23,778 nucleotides of DNA from Saccoglossus kowalevskii (GCF_000003605.2 NW_003105605.1:46793-70570); one strand, 5' to 3'. Shown: positions 1 to 9,856, counted from the first letter of the stretch. Numbers and translations are program-made. The notes: generated by a model from the sequence alone, not told the origin.

Positions 1-640
1 TTGATGACGTTCATACAGTTCCAAAGTGGTAAGTATATCACTCATTAACAACACATTGTACCACAGCGTTTTAGAATTTGTTGTTTAAAGCCATAACCAT
101 CAAATACGAGATCAAAGCATAGGTATCATCAAATTTGCTACAAATTAAAGCGGGAGGATTGTCACCTGTGCACATGCAGGAATTGAGTCTCAAGTGATGA
201 TAAACAACACGTTAAAAATGCGTAGGCTTATGAGTAGATGCTTATTTGTAAACAATGACACGCTATGGCCATCTGCCATGCGCAGGTGATTATTCTCTAC
301 TTTAAACTACACGTATAACTATTTGATTTGCCGAAACTGCCCAATTTGTGACAGCCATAGTACAAATTAGTTAAATAATGCTTTACAAAAATTTGTTCTC
401 ACTCCTTCCAAGTTTCAAATCCTCAAGCCCCTAAGACAGAGGGAAAATGAATTACCGGTATCTATATTAAAATAATGTACACATGTTGAGTATCTTAATT
501 TTTGCTCTTTACAGGGGAAAGCAGACTATTGCTCAAAGTAACAAAGACAGACGCAAGGAGCAGGAATGTGCACTTAGAGAGTATTTTTCCTATTTAGGAG
601 AACTATGATCCTATTTTCCTGATGTGCATTGACCGCAACA
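1..640. other. No gene recognised
   Basis: AT-rich sequence with no reading frame or RNA gene that I can support. It holds one copy of the palindromic octamer TACCGGTA at 453-460, which recurs at 1296 and 1716. It may be non-coding flank of the helicase-like relic that follows. Confidence 0.4.
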
Positions 641-679
641 GCATCCTAATTGTTACAGATCAAGGACAGTCGCCATTTC

Positions 680-1420
680 AGACTGTAATAATATAAATGT
701 TTGTCCCAATAAGGCTAATGTTATATATGGTGTTTTGAAAATTGTATGTGATATCCCCTCAACTTTTTACTGGATGGTTGATAAGTTGAGAGAGGAAACT
801 GACCAGTTTCCACGTACACTTGTCTACTGTTCATCACTTTATTATACATCTAGATTATATGATTACTTTGAAGAATATCCTGCCTCAATTTCTTACATTG
901 GGATGTACCACAGCGAAACTGATTCTGTAGTATAAGAGTCTCACTTAAAAGAAATGACGAAAGTGTCACATACAGAGTTGCATATTATTTTTTGTACAAC
1001 AGCTCTTAGAATGGGTATTAATTGATATGAAAAATTTTCATCATGTTATTCACTATGGTCCTTTATTTGATATAGAGTTGTATGTACAGGAATTTGGGAG
1101 AGATGACAAACCATCTCATTCCGTTATTTTGTATCATACTTAAGAAACACAAATGTATGCAGACGGGTGAAACTTTATGAAGATTTTGCTTCAAGTTTGG
1201 AAATAAATCAATTGAAAAGACAAAGTATTATATCACAGTTGTTGTGATATTTGTGTACTAAGTGTTCATGTGGACATGGCAAAGATGAGAGTAGTTACCG
1301 GTATATTGAAAGACATCTTATTCATTACTGTGCAGATAGTGATAGTGTTAGCAGTGACAGTATAGAGTCTGTTGCAATAACTGAGAATAGCTCAAGCACT
1401 GGTACAGAGGACTGAATGTG
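680..1420 (+). pseudogene. Broken RecQ-like DNA helicase, C-terminal half
   Basis: This is a relic of a RecQ-family superfamily 2 helicase, an enzyme that unwinds DNA with ATP. The open part at about 690-932 reads CPNKANVIY, then WMVDKL, then PRTLVYCSS, which matches the start of the second RecA-like lobe. After a stop at 933-935 the next pieces are TALRMGIN (motif V region), then in another frame HVIHYGP, YVQEFGR and PSHSVILY (motif VI region). The arginine finger segment, normally GRAGRDG, is reduced to GRDD. At about 1240-1285 a cysteine-rich remnant (CTKCSCGHGK) resembles the zinc-binding tail of invertebrate RecQ-like proteins. The first lobe with Walker A and DEAH is absent. At least three stops or frameshifts prevent function. 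Such helicase genes are multi-copy in several invertebrates, so a copied or transposon-carried origin is plausible but not shown. Confidence 0.7.
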
Positions 1421-2352
1421 CCATTGATAATAGCAGTGTGAAGTTGGTATAATCAGACTGGCATTGTATTTGTATTTTATTGTCAATGGATTAAAAACAT
1501 TTGAAGAATAAGCATTTTCATAATGTTATTCAGTGGTGAACGAGAATTGATCACATTGTCATAATTTACAAGTGTGACATGAGGATCTGTATTTGTTATC
1601 CAACAGATTCAAACAAATATTCCTGAATATGTGAAAATTCTTATTTTGGGGATATTTTTAATCCAATGTTGATACGATGCCAAGTAGATTTTGAAAAACT
1701 TCAATAATAAATAACTACCGGTAATTAAATTTGTAGAACCTTTTTTTTTTTTACCCATTTTTCCTCAGTATGAGTCAGCCATGTTATTTGTGATTGACTA
1801 CAGAAATTGTTAAAAGCTCTATCTTGCATATGAATTATTACTTGTAGTACAAAATTTCCTTTATTGGATCTGTCCCCATGGTGGGAATACATGTACAGAG
1901 ACATCAGTTATATTATTTTTAATAAATTATTAACAATTGCCAATGTGTCTTAATTGCTGTGAAAACAGTTTTATATTTTGTTCCCTACACACATTTAGAA
2001 CTATAAAACCATGTACCTAGGGGGTGATCCTTGTTGACAATACAACTGCATTTTATTTTTTGACCAAAAAATGATTCTAACAGACTAAAAACAATCATAT
2101 CAGCTCTGCTGAGCACAGCCAACCATTTTTCAATCCAATAATTTCATCTGTATTCCGGAGAATCTTTTTTTCTGGTGTATCCACTGGCAAGATTTCCAGC
2201 TTTATTCAAAAACTCTTTTTTTAAAACCAAAACTACATACGACATAGTAGCTAACAAACAGAAACAATCTGAAACTAAAAGAAACAAAATTAATAATTAG
2301 TTCACTTGTATTTACAGCTCCTATTCACGTTATTTCACGATAAATTATTCAA
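1421..2352. other. No gene recognised
   Basis: AT-rich DNA with a run of T at 1741-1752 and TACCGGTA at 1716-1723. No supported coding or RNA feature on either strand. The first part may be the decayed 3' end of the helicase-like relic. Confidence 0.4.
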
Positions 2353-2709
2353 TTATAGCGGCAAACACGGGGATTTCGCTGTAGTTTTCCTATTTTCCGC
2401 GGTTTTCTTTGTGAGATCAACCAATTTCGGACCATCGTCCTCAAAATAATTGATGAAAAAGTTTCGGAACCCATCGACAGTAGAAACTCGAGGCAAAAAT
2501 AATGAAAAAAAAACTGCTGTTAAAATAGAGCAACTCGCATAGGATAGAACTGCAGCTCTCTGATTTCGCGTTAACACAACGATGAACGAAATACCAGACA
2601 GCGAAACAAAGCGAGCTACAGAACTGCAGCTAACCTCCGACGCAAAATAACAAAAAGTGATTGATTGATATCCATCATTACGAATGAATACAAACAAAAT
2701 TGCATACAT
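2353..2709 (-). CDS. Unrecognised reading frame, 118 codons
   Basis: I do not recognise this protein and am not sure it is real. The first in-frame ATG (2707-2709) lies within a short CATA repeat. The predicted product has two hydrophobic stretches, roughly residues 1-10 and 45-80, and a polar lysine-rich C-terminus with the segments FFINYFEDDG and LVDLTKKTAE. It has no motif that I can place. About 180 bp upstream on the same strand is an inverted CCAAT-type box (+ strand GATTGGCTG at 2900-2908), which would suit a promoter but also occurs by chance. It could be an exon of a gene downstream of the SRCR gene, a transposon fragment, or a chance open frame. Confidence 0.2.
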   Translation of the reverse strand: MYAILFVFIRNDGYQSITFCYFASEVSCSSVARFVSLSGISFIVVLTRNQRAAVLSYASCSILTAVFFSLFLPRVSTVDGFRNFFINYFEDDGPKLVDLTKKTAENRKTTAKSPCLPL

Positions 2710-3001
2710 ACATACATACACTGTCAGTTGACTAAAGTTGTCTGTCGTTTTTTGTTTTTGTTTTTTTACCAAGAAACGAATCTATAAATACACAATATAC
2801 TTGCCAATAACAACTCCGAAATCTTCATGCTGGCGAAAAACTAAATGGCGACCATAACAAAAACACTCGCGTAATCTTGCACATGTTACAACGAATTTGA
2901 TTGGCTGCTGTTTTTCTCGTGAATTGTGAGACTGGAACGAGAGTTCCTATGCGGGTTGTTCAGATCCAGGTGGCTTTCACGAACAAAACCATTCTTGCAG
3001 C

Positions 3002-3117
3002 AAAATAATTGTAACGTTAAAAAATAATTAAAATAAATAATAATAATAATTATAGTAAATAATTAAAATAAATAATAATTATAGTAATTATATAAAAAAA
3101 AATAAAAAAAAAAATAA
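3002..3117. repeat. A/T-rich simple sequence
   Basis: Low-complexity tract made of AATAATTAAAATAA-like units, repeated imperfectly twice, then poly-A blocks broken by single T. It resembles a decayed poly-A or microsatellite tail. No element body could be identified next to it. Confidence 0.75.
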
Positions 3118-4180
3118 GCCAACCAGGATCTTATTTTAATCAGATTGAGCACGGACTCTGCTTTCCTCTCGTTTGCATTTCTGTGAAGCACGTATTTTGT
3201 AATGACAGACGTAATTAGATGTCATAAATCCACCGTGACGTTGAAAATTTCCTCAAACTACACTCTCGAGAATGATGAAAGAATAGCCTGAAAACATCAG
3301 AATGAATAAATACACCCGTCGCTGTTTGTGATCTGTTTACAAAATCGCCATATTTGAAATGTTAATATTTGTAATAACGAATCGTATTGGTCGACGACTT
3401 TCTATCGCGTCCAGTCAGGTATGACTTCCAACATGCACGCTTATGGATAGACTAACCGCACGGGTTCGTAGAGAAAAGGGATGAACGGATTCGAAACTAT
3501 GCGAGCTGACGATGTACGACTATTTGATTGACTTAGCTGAGTGCAATTCGAATGATCTGGTGTGTTTGCGTCGCATAGGAGCAAACAAAATCATGTGATA
3601 TCTGTCAAGCGAGATTGAATATCCCGGATGAAAGTATAAACATATATACAGAAAGTATATACCTGACATCTTACAAACATGTATGGCTACTAACTTATTT
3701 AATTACAGGTGATAACAGCTTGGCGATATGACTGGAAACCATTCCCAGAGTAAATGTAGTACTAGTTGTAATGTTATGGGCGGAAGGGCAGTACAGACTG
3801 AAATCGGTATATAACCCATGATCTAGTAATCCCAAGAGTACAGTTGGTGAAAAGTTTCCTCATGAAATATTATGTGAATATTCTACGAAAGTAACCTCAA
3901 ACCCTATCCTTTTCGGGGGAGTAGCAGGTCCCAGATGGTATTGTTAATTTCTACGCTGGGTGATACTATCATACAGATTAAATGGGTGACAAAGTCAAGT
4001 GACAATTTTAAAGTGAAGTAGAGTTATGTTTGACTTTACGGAATGCTCACAGGGCATACCTAAATGTATACTCATATCAAGTCCCCCGAAGAGGGACGGG
4101 GGACATTTTTCTTGCAACGGGGGTCAACAATTTCCCAAGAATGCTCAGCATTTCAGTTGTTGTAATTTTAATAATCAGTG
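3118..4180. other. No gene recognised; likely intergenic
   Basis: No coding or RNA feature supported on either strand. The stretch lies beyond the 3' end of the minus-strand SRCR gene. The only structured item is a short perfect hairpin at 4081-4104, listed separately. Confidence 0.4.
4081..4104. repeat. G/C hairpin, 8-bp perfect stem
   Basis: GTCCCCCG (4081-4088) and CGGGGGAC (4097-4104) are exact reverse complements around an 8-base purine loop, in otherwise AT-rich DNA. A further run of five G follows at 4121-4125. It lies about 180 bp past the predicted polyadenylation signal of the minus-strand SRCR gene. A role in transcription termination is possible but only inferred. Confidence 0.6.
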
Positions 4181-4284
4181 ATATCACACACCTCATTCAC
4201 GGATAAAAGACAACTTCACTTGTTTTGGCTCATATATTAGGATAATTATTTTACTTCATCTAATCCCGAGAATAATGATAATAG

Positions 4285-4290
4285 TTTATT
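4285..4290 (-). promoter_or_regulatory. Candidate polyadenylation signal AATAAA
   Basis: On the minus strand this reads AATAAA, about 204 bases after the SRCR stop codon. A GT-rich tract (GAGGTGTGTG on the minus strand, near 4186-4195) follows about 90 bases further on. Spacing and order are reasonable for the gene's 3' end, but AATAAA is common by chance in DNA this AT-rich. Confidence 0.4.
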
Positions 4291-4493
4291 TTTGTTATAT
4301 TTTAGTCCATCATGCATACAGTAATTATTAATTTCAACGTTATTTGTAAGCGTAATCAAGAAAATAATTTTCAAATTATTAAAGACATTTTTATATTTTG
4401 TGTTGTAAACATAAAGACAGCAATAGTGTTTCTTGGAAAAGAGAAGCGTAAAGCGTAAATACAACGCCTCAAAGGAAACATGTCCGATAAGTA

Positions 4494-4671
4494 CTACAAC
4501 GGTTCTAAACACGAAACTCCAACGTCCTCATCGTGGCTGCAGTCATTAACTCCCCATCCGTTACTACCACATTCACTTAAAGTTGTCTCTGTCCCTGTAC
4601 ATATTACGTCATCCATCCATATTATTCCGCTACCTTCGCCAAAGTGACTCTCAGCATGAACTTCACCACTT
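4494..4671 (-). CDS. SRCR gene, terminal exon (second half of domain D7)
   Basis: Last coding exon of the multi-SRCR gene. The acceptor is TTTTTACAG before 4671, entered in phase 2, so the split arginine codon is completed by its first base. The exon carries the canonical second half of a group A SRCR domain: [12 protein letters not shown], then C-x9-C, GWG, and C-x9-C ending VSC. All four expected cysteines are present. After the last cysteine come four residues (LEPL) and a TAG at 4494-4496. There is no room for a membrane span, so this form should be extracellular and soluble. SRCR domains usually bind proteins or microbial ligands; the ligand here is unknown. A longer isoform that skips this exon cannot be excluded. 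Confidence 0.88.
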
Positions 4672-4693
4672 CTGTAAAAAGATACAAGCTTCA

Positions 4694-4770
4694 TGAACCT
4701 CCATTTTTATTTGTAAAATCTCCATTTGCATTTGTAAACTCTCTATGCGTATTTGTAATACAAATTTGCA
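4694..4770 (-). repeat. Minisatellite, 3-4 units of about 22 bp (left, inverted copy)
   Basis: On the minus strand the units read roughly TTTACAAATGCAAATGGAGA, three clear copies with a partial fourth. They match the consensus of the array at 6886-7130, which is on the opposite strand. The array begins about 22 bases upstream of the terminal exon's splice acceptor, so it occupies the usual branch-point zone of that intron. Confidence 0.75.
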
Positions 4771-6275
4771 TTTAGTTTCGTCTCAGACTACTATAAAACA
4801 GACTAGAAACGCATATTGTTGTAGTTGGGAATTACGCCCGTAGGATGCGTGTCTCGGTAGACCTCGCTGCTAGTTTATTGACGCACGTTTCCCGGAGATT
4901 CCCGAACGTACTCGCATTTACCTGCATCTTGTGTTTTTGTAATATCATTTTAGGCGCATACTTTTTGATATGAAATCTGTGTGTTTTGACCTTTCAATCG
5001 TCGTCGTTTCATATTTATTATCTCCTACTTTTGTCTACGATATTTATGAATATATAATGAGCAACTTTATAGTAGTGTTTCTCAGTATTTCTTTATTTTG
5101 AATTTTCCCAGAATCATATGTAAACAAATTTCTATAATGATCAAATGGCGGTGTTGGCGTGCAGAGTGTTCCTTTGTGTAGGCGCTTCGTAGTTTGTGTG
5201 GACAATGCGTTTGACAACTTGATATGCTCACGTAACTAATTTTAGCTACAATGTATTTCTATTCTTGCACATATTTACAGAAATATAGAGAATAAAAACA
5301 GAAATAACTTGCATATGTTTTGTCGTATTTGTGGGGAGTTCTTAACGAAGAAAAATGAACATTCAAGAAAGTTCGGCGCTAATATCCGTCACAACGCCGT
5401 CTGTCAAGTTTGAATCGTCAGCACTCCAATAAACTCATTATTGAACTTTTTGTATTCCTTATAGAAATTATCACCCAGAATAGCTTCCCAATCATATTCA
5501 TCATCGTCTCAATCAACAAATTTACTTGAACAAAAATGTTTCCATTGAACAGATGAAACAATTTTCTCGACTCACCCAAATGATGGAGGACTTTTTGTGG
5601 TCCTAAATTATTTCTAAACATCTGCATATTTTCGTTAACATTGTGCTTTATGAAATTGTTATACGTCACTGAAAAACATAAAGGAATGCTATTTTATGGT
5701 GCCATGGGACTTTAGCTTCATGATTTAATAATAAACCAATGAACATTGTCATTTTTAGTAGTCTTCACCACAGTACGCTATCGTCCCTATTCTATAATGC
5801 TAACGTAATTATTACACAAGACTTTGCCACCAAAGTTCCGATCGCGTCGCGCAATATCCTATGGCGAGTGCATGATATCATAACTCGACTGCTTCCTATA
5901 TTACAATACTATCGTGCAAGGCTTTCCTATCGTGTTACACAATATACTATAATGCGCCATTGTGCATGACAGTTTAACATGGGTTTCTAGGCTCTAATGC
6001 ATATCGTGCAATGTTCCCAGACCCTATATCATGCTATTGTATTACATTATATCCTATATTATTATTCGATGTTATTTACTTGCTTTTCTTTCTATGCCAG
6101 CAGCTATGAGTTTACTTTATATCTTGTCATGTATGCAACACATTTTCTCCTGTAATGTGCTAACGTGTATTACCATGTCTCACTGTTACGCATACTGTGA
6201 CTGGTTGAGTATTACATTGTATCTCAGAGGGACTGTGAATGGTATATTGCATATTACATATGGAGATTACATATT
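4771..6275. other. Interior of SRCR intron, no gene
   Basis: Non-coding sequence between the two inverted minisatellite arrays. From about 5760 to 6060 short words such as CTATCGTG, ATCGTGCAA and CCTATATTA recur at irregular spacing, which suggests an old degenerate tandem repeat. Open frames here are short and lack recognisable domains. Confidence 0.4.
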
Positions 6276-6576
6276 ATTATACATCTGTCACCGTAACGCC
6301 ATAAGCTCCAGCCTTACGTAATTTTACGGGGTATTTTCATCCTACCATATTAGGAAAAGCGAATATGGAATGATCACGCGAGTAAAGCAGTGTCCTCTGA
6401 TAATAAAAACAAACATGGCTGCCACCATGTTTGACCGGATTCAACACAAAGAAGTTCGCTGATTATGTTCTAAATATTTTGGATTTCGGCATTCCAATGG
6501 TGTATCCTTGGAAGGAAAAGATGTATAGTAATAAGGTTATTACGAGAATACCACAAAGTATGCACTTAGACAGTAC
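6276..6576 (+). repeat. Dispersed repeat, copy A
   Basis: About 300 bp that aligns along its length with 19820-20109 in the same orientation. Shared words include CTGTCACCGTAACGCC near the start, AACATGGCTGCC, TTTGACCGGA, TTTTGGATTTCGGCATTC and a CAGTAC end. Both copies can be read in one frame as KKFA..VLNILDFGI...Y.W.EK.Y.N. In this copy the frame stays open from 6431 to 6667. The family is not one I recognise. It is probably a transposon fragment, since both copies lie in introns of the same gene and have the same orientation. Confidence 0.75.
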
Positions 6577-6885
6577 GCCGCGCGTCGATCGATACTCCCG
6601 CTTTACTCTCTTCGTGCATACCCCAGCTGTACTCGAAATGGATTGTTTAAATGGACAAGGCAGAAGTTGATGCGTCGAAAAAACGCATTGCTCTCTAACT
6701 TGTCTGACAGTTGGGTGTTATGGACTAAATTCACGGCGGACAAATTTATGAAATATAGTACTGATTGACTTATTTGAATTTGAAGCTCTCAGGAGACTGA
6801 TTTACAGTAAGTGTCCCGTGATCTTCTGCCATCTTTAAAACATGCAAGGTATGTGCTCTCTACGTTCGCAAATCGCATGCAAGTG

Positions 6886-7130
6886 GTTTTACGAATACAG
6901 ATGAATATTTTACCAATACGAATGGTGATTTTACAAATTGGGATTCTTGATACAAATAGAAATCATGGTTTTTACGAATACAATTGGAGATATTACAAAT
7001 ACAAATGGGTGTTTAACGAATACAAATAGACATTTTTAGTAGGAATAGAGATAGAAATTTCACGAATAAAAATGGAGATTTCCCGAATACAAATTGATAC
7101 TTAACGAATATAATTTGAGGTTTTATGAAT
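6886..7130 (+). repeat. Minisatellite, about 12 degenerate units of 20-24 bp (right copy)
   Basis: Tandem units with consensus close to ACGAATACAAATGGAGA preceded by TTTT, each diverged by several bases. The same unit appears inverted at 4694-4770. The array ends about 84 bases from the donor site of the neighbouring SRCR exon, so the two arrays sit near opposite ends of one intron and are complementary to each other. Confidence 0.8.
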
Positions 7131-7213
7131 TTAAACATTGCTCTTAATATCTTTAATGAATATTGCAACACTTCATAGTTGGCACTATGTTCATACTAAG
7201 TACTGGAACGAAC

Positions 7214-7358
7214 CTGTAATTAAGCTGCTTGCAAACAACCTGTGCATCTTTAATATCAAAATTGTCATCACACACAGTTCCCCATGTGTTGTCGTGTATT
7301 ATCTCAAGTCGGCCTTCATAGGGTGTCTTTCCTCCAATTAGTCGAATGTCGTGAAACT
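7214..7358 (-). CDS. SRCR gene exon (first half of domain D7)
   Basis: 145-bp exon, acceptor TTTATTAG before 7358 (phase 1 in) and donor at 7213 (AG then GTTCG, phase 2 out). The donor is weaker than the others in the gene. The product runs [22 protein letters not shown], then VVCKQL, the canonical first half of a group A domain with its two cysteines. It joins in frame to the terminal exon at 4671 to give [10 protein letters not shown]. The intron between the two halves is 2.5 kb and is largely repeats, against 109-480 bp for the repeat-free introns of this gene. Confidence 0.88.
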
Positions 7359-7739
7359 CTAATAAAATATAATTTGCCATAGTATTAATAAGAATGTGCA
7401 CTTTGTCCAGTGTTTACTTATATTTCGTGGACAGTGTGTATATCATATACACAACTTTGGGTTTAGGTGCAATGTACATGAATGCAAAGTGATGTGATGT
7501 AATAGACAAATTAAGATGCACACGTTACTGTCAAAGCACGAGTCACACTATTGCACAATCACCCCAGTAGACCACACAAGACAGCTATTGAGTGAGCCAA
7601 CCAATTAAGCTTTATGATAGTGATACAATGATGTGTGTCAATAGGGTGTCAGGGGTGCTCAAGCGCTCAGAATCACAGACAGTGGTGTTAGGACTGACTA
7701 ACTTGTCTCGAGTGGAAAGTAAAAAATTAGTTGCCTGGC

Positions 7740-8640
7740 AGTGAACCGTAGAGCTCCCAAATCAACCTCACCTCCCCGTGGTACGCCCTTGGCAACTAGC
7801 TCCTCGCGGTCCTAGGCAAACGAGGCTCTGGCTAAGGGAAGGAAAACCCAAAAAAGAAACCTACTGCGGAGGGCCAACAACCCGCCCAGTTCAATCGCTT
7901 GTCACATAACTGCAAGAAAGGAACTAATTAGTGCCAATAGGCAAAATGGGAACTGTAGCCTGGAAATCATCAGGATGGCCACTTCTGATGAAAGCTCCGT
8001 TTGAGAAGTCAGGCGGACGATGGACAGTTTTCTGAAGCCTAAACAAAAACCTCGTATTGGTACTTGGAATGTACGAACTATGCATGAACGTAACCATCTA
8101 AAACGGATCAAGTCATTAATGAAATGTACAAATACAATCTTGACATTCTTGGAATCAGTGAAAGCCATTGGAGAGGATCAGGTTCAACAGCGGCAACCAA
8201 CTCAACCATCTTATTTTTCGGTAGAGAAAACTCTATTATTGAAATTAAGAGCCGAAGACTGAAATGGTTGGTTCACGTTCTCAGAATGCCACAAGACTCA
8301 ATTCCCAAAACAGCACTTCGCTGGACGCCTCAGAATCAACGAAACAGAGAGAGGCCAAAAAGCCACATGAAAAAAGCCCATTACCTCAGAACTTGCCAAG
8401 GCAAACGTGACAAACGTGAGATGGCGACCAAGGATAGATATGAATGGAAAAACCTAATTGCAGCTTTATGACCCGGTGTGGGATAAAAAGGACCACACAA
8501 TGATATGCCATCTTCATGTTGGTAAGATCTAGGAGCCCAGATGGTCTGTTGGCTACCTCCGCTTGATTGTATGAAAGTCTCCAGTTAATCTGGGAATTTT
8601 CTTAACTAACATAGACACACACCACACGAACAGGTGGTTA
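7740..8640 (+). mobile_element. Internally deleted LINE (LINE-A), ends approximate
   Basis: Remains of a non-LTR retrotransposon, antisense to the SRCR gene and inside the intron between domains D6 and D7. A non-coding leader of about 280 bp precedes the endonuclease start at 8020. The coding part (8020-8471) keeps the extreme N-terminus of the endonuclease and the extreme C-terminus of the same polyprotein. Everything between, including the whole reverse transcriptase, is missing. A tail of about 170 bp follows the stop. The outer borders are judged from loss of intron-like character and are uncertain; I could not identify target-site duplications. Confidence 0.65.
8020..8471 (+). pseudogene. 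LINE-A fused endonuclease N-terminus and polyprotein C-terminus
   Basis: The first part reads RIGTWNVRTM, the start of an apurinic-type (exonuclease-phosphatase fold) endonuclease with its metal-site Asn. A one-step frameshift near 8115-8124 leads into LDILGISESHW, which has the conserved Glu. At about 8225-8250 the text jumps to RRLKWLVHVLRM, followed by an arginine-rich stretch and YEWKNLIAAL, typical of the C-terminus of LINE proteins. The junction is in frame, so 115 codons stay open from 8124. An intact protein of this kind has roughly a thousand residues. No catalytic function is expected. It is either a deletion relic or a non-autonomous LINE derivative. Confidence 0.75.
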
Positions 8641-8815
8641 AGCGCCATTGTTCACAACTAACTGCGTAAACATGTGTCATATACTGTTCCTTGTCCTGCC
8701 AGATGCTAGGGAGTGTAATATTTCTCATATAATAGCCTATAATATTATATTGCATTTGGTAATGTATCACTATTTATTTAAGGTAGTGGTATCTGGTTAC
8801 CAAATATTGTGTCAC

Positions 8816-8988
8816 CTGGCATTTTGCATATTACACCGACATCTTCGCTGTGAACACAATCCGTAATTCCCCATCCACCATGGGTACATTGAGACACGGA
8901 TGTTTCCACACCAGTACAGTTCAGATCATCTAACCATATTTTACCACTTCCTTCGCCTAATTTCGCCAATGAACGGAAGGTTCCTGGA
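8816..8988 (-). CDS. SRCR gene exon (second half of domain D6)
   Basis: 173-bp exon with acceptor TTTACTCTGCAG before 8988 (phase 2 in) and donor GTGACA at 8815 (phase 1 out). The product joins the previous exon as DYFPGTFRSLAKLGEGSG, then IWLDDL, C-x9-C, GWG, C-x9-C ending VIC. All four expected cysteines and the FGxGSG-like loop are present, so the domain is canonical. The next exon is separated by the 1.46-kb intron that contains LINE-A. Confidence 0.88.
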
Positions 8989-9097
8989 CTGCAGAGTAAA
9001 CAAAGGAAGTAATGATAAGTCCTATGTTGCTTGCTGATTTTTTTCTTATAATGTTCCTCATTGTTTTTGTTTTATGTCAATAAAATATTTCACTTAC

Positions 9098-9269
9098 AAG
9101 TAATCAAGTTGACGACATACAACTGCGACTGCTTTAATGTCAAAATCGTCATCACAAACTGTTCCCCAAGAGCCACTGTGAAAAATTTCTAATCGACCTT
9201 CCAGAATAACACCACTACTATGTGCACTGACTTCTGCATTTCCGGGTACCAAACGTATTTCTCCATCTT
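9098..9269 (-). CDS. SRCR gene exon (first half of domain D6)
   Basis: 172-bp exon, acceptor TACTGTTTGCAG before 9269 (phase 1), donor GTAAGTG at 9097 (phase 2), a near-consensus donor. The product runs DGEIRLVPG, a nine-codon insertion (NAEVSAHSS region) not seen in the other first halves, then [17 protein letters not shown] and VVCRQL. The insertion makes this exon 27 bp longer than the 145-bp exons of D3, D4, D5 and D7. The intron to its partner exon is only 109 bp, the shortest in the gene. Confidence 0.88.
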
Positions 9270-9659
9270 CTGCAAACAGTAGTATTTTTTTCGAATAAAT
9301 TAGCAAGTCATTGGTGATAACATAGTCAACATAACATTTGTAATAATTACCGCATCGTGTAGGTTGTCGTGTGCTGGGCTATGAATATGCTTCTTGTTAG
9401 TGTGAAGTCTAAGCCGCATACATACATAAGCAAAACATACCAGTGCACAATTTCGGTATAACACACAAAGGTTAAATAATTAGCTGACTTGAATTGAATT
9501 TATTAATTTTTTATTTGTAATTTTGTCTGCATTCTGTGACACAATACTACTCCGGTTTAACACATATTATATTAATTGTGTACATAATTTAAAAAGGAAA
9601 AAAGTGTCTATACAAACAATAAAATAACTGACCATCTATACTATTTGCATTAACTATAC

Positions 9660-9856
9660 CTGGAAGATGTACTTGACGTCCACAGACAATTAGTGCATCA
9701 ACATTGTTAGCACACTCTCCTAGACTAGTCACTCCGCCTTCAATTTGGCCACAATCCGAGAGCCTTTTTTCTGATCCATCGCAATGAAAATATAAAGGAA
9801 CTCTTGTAATCTCTGATACGTTTCCTTGATTTATGCTTGAGAGTTTCAGTCCATCA
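9660..9856 (-). CDS. SRCR gene exon (second half of divergent domain D5)
   Basis: 197-bp exon, acceptor TCAATTTTGCAG before 9856 (phase 2) and donor GTATAG at 9659 (phase 1). It begins DGLKL and keeps four cysteines: HCDGSEKRLSDC with the usual x9 spacing, a longer x12 gap, then C-x9-C ending LIVC. The FGxGxGxIWL loop and the GWG motif of a standard SRCR domain are both absent. Its first half is the exon at 16616-16760, nearly 6.8 kb away across two inserted retroelements. The two join in frame as LGFNDGLKL, which supports them as partners. Confidence 0.82.

Noticed and set aside
4246-4493. Minus-strand frame of 88 codons after the SRCR stop
   Set aside because: It starts within the SRCR exon in another frame, lies over the presumed 3' UTR and has low-complexity AT-driven composition.
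6886-7130. CRISPR-like array
   Set aside because: Units are contiguous and degenerate with no unique spacers; it is a eukaryotic minisatellite in an intron.
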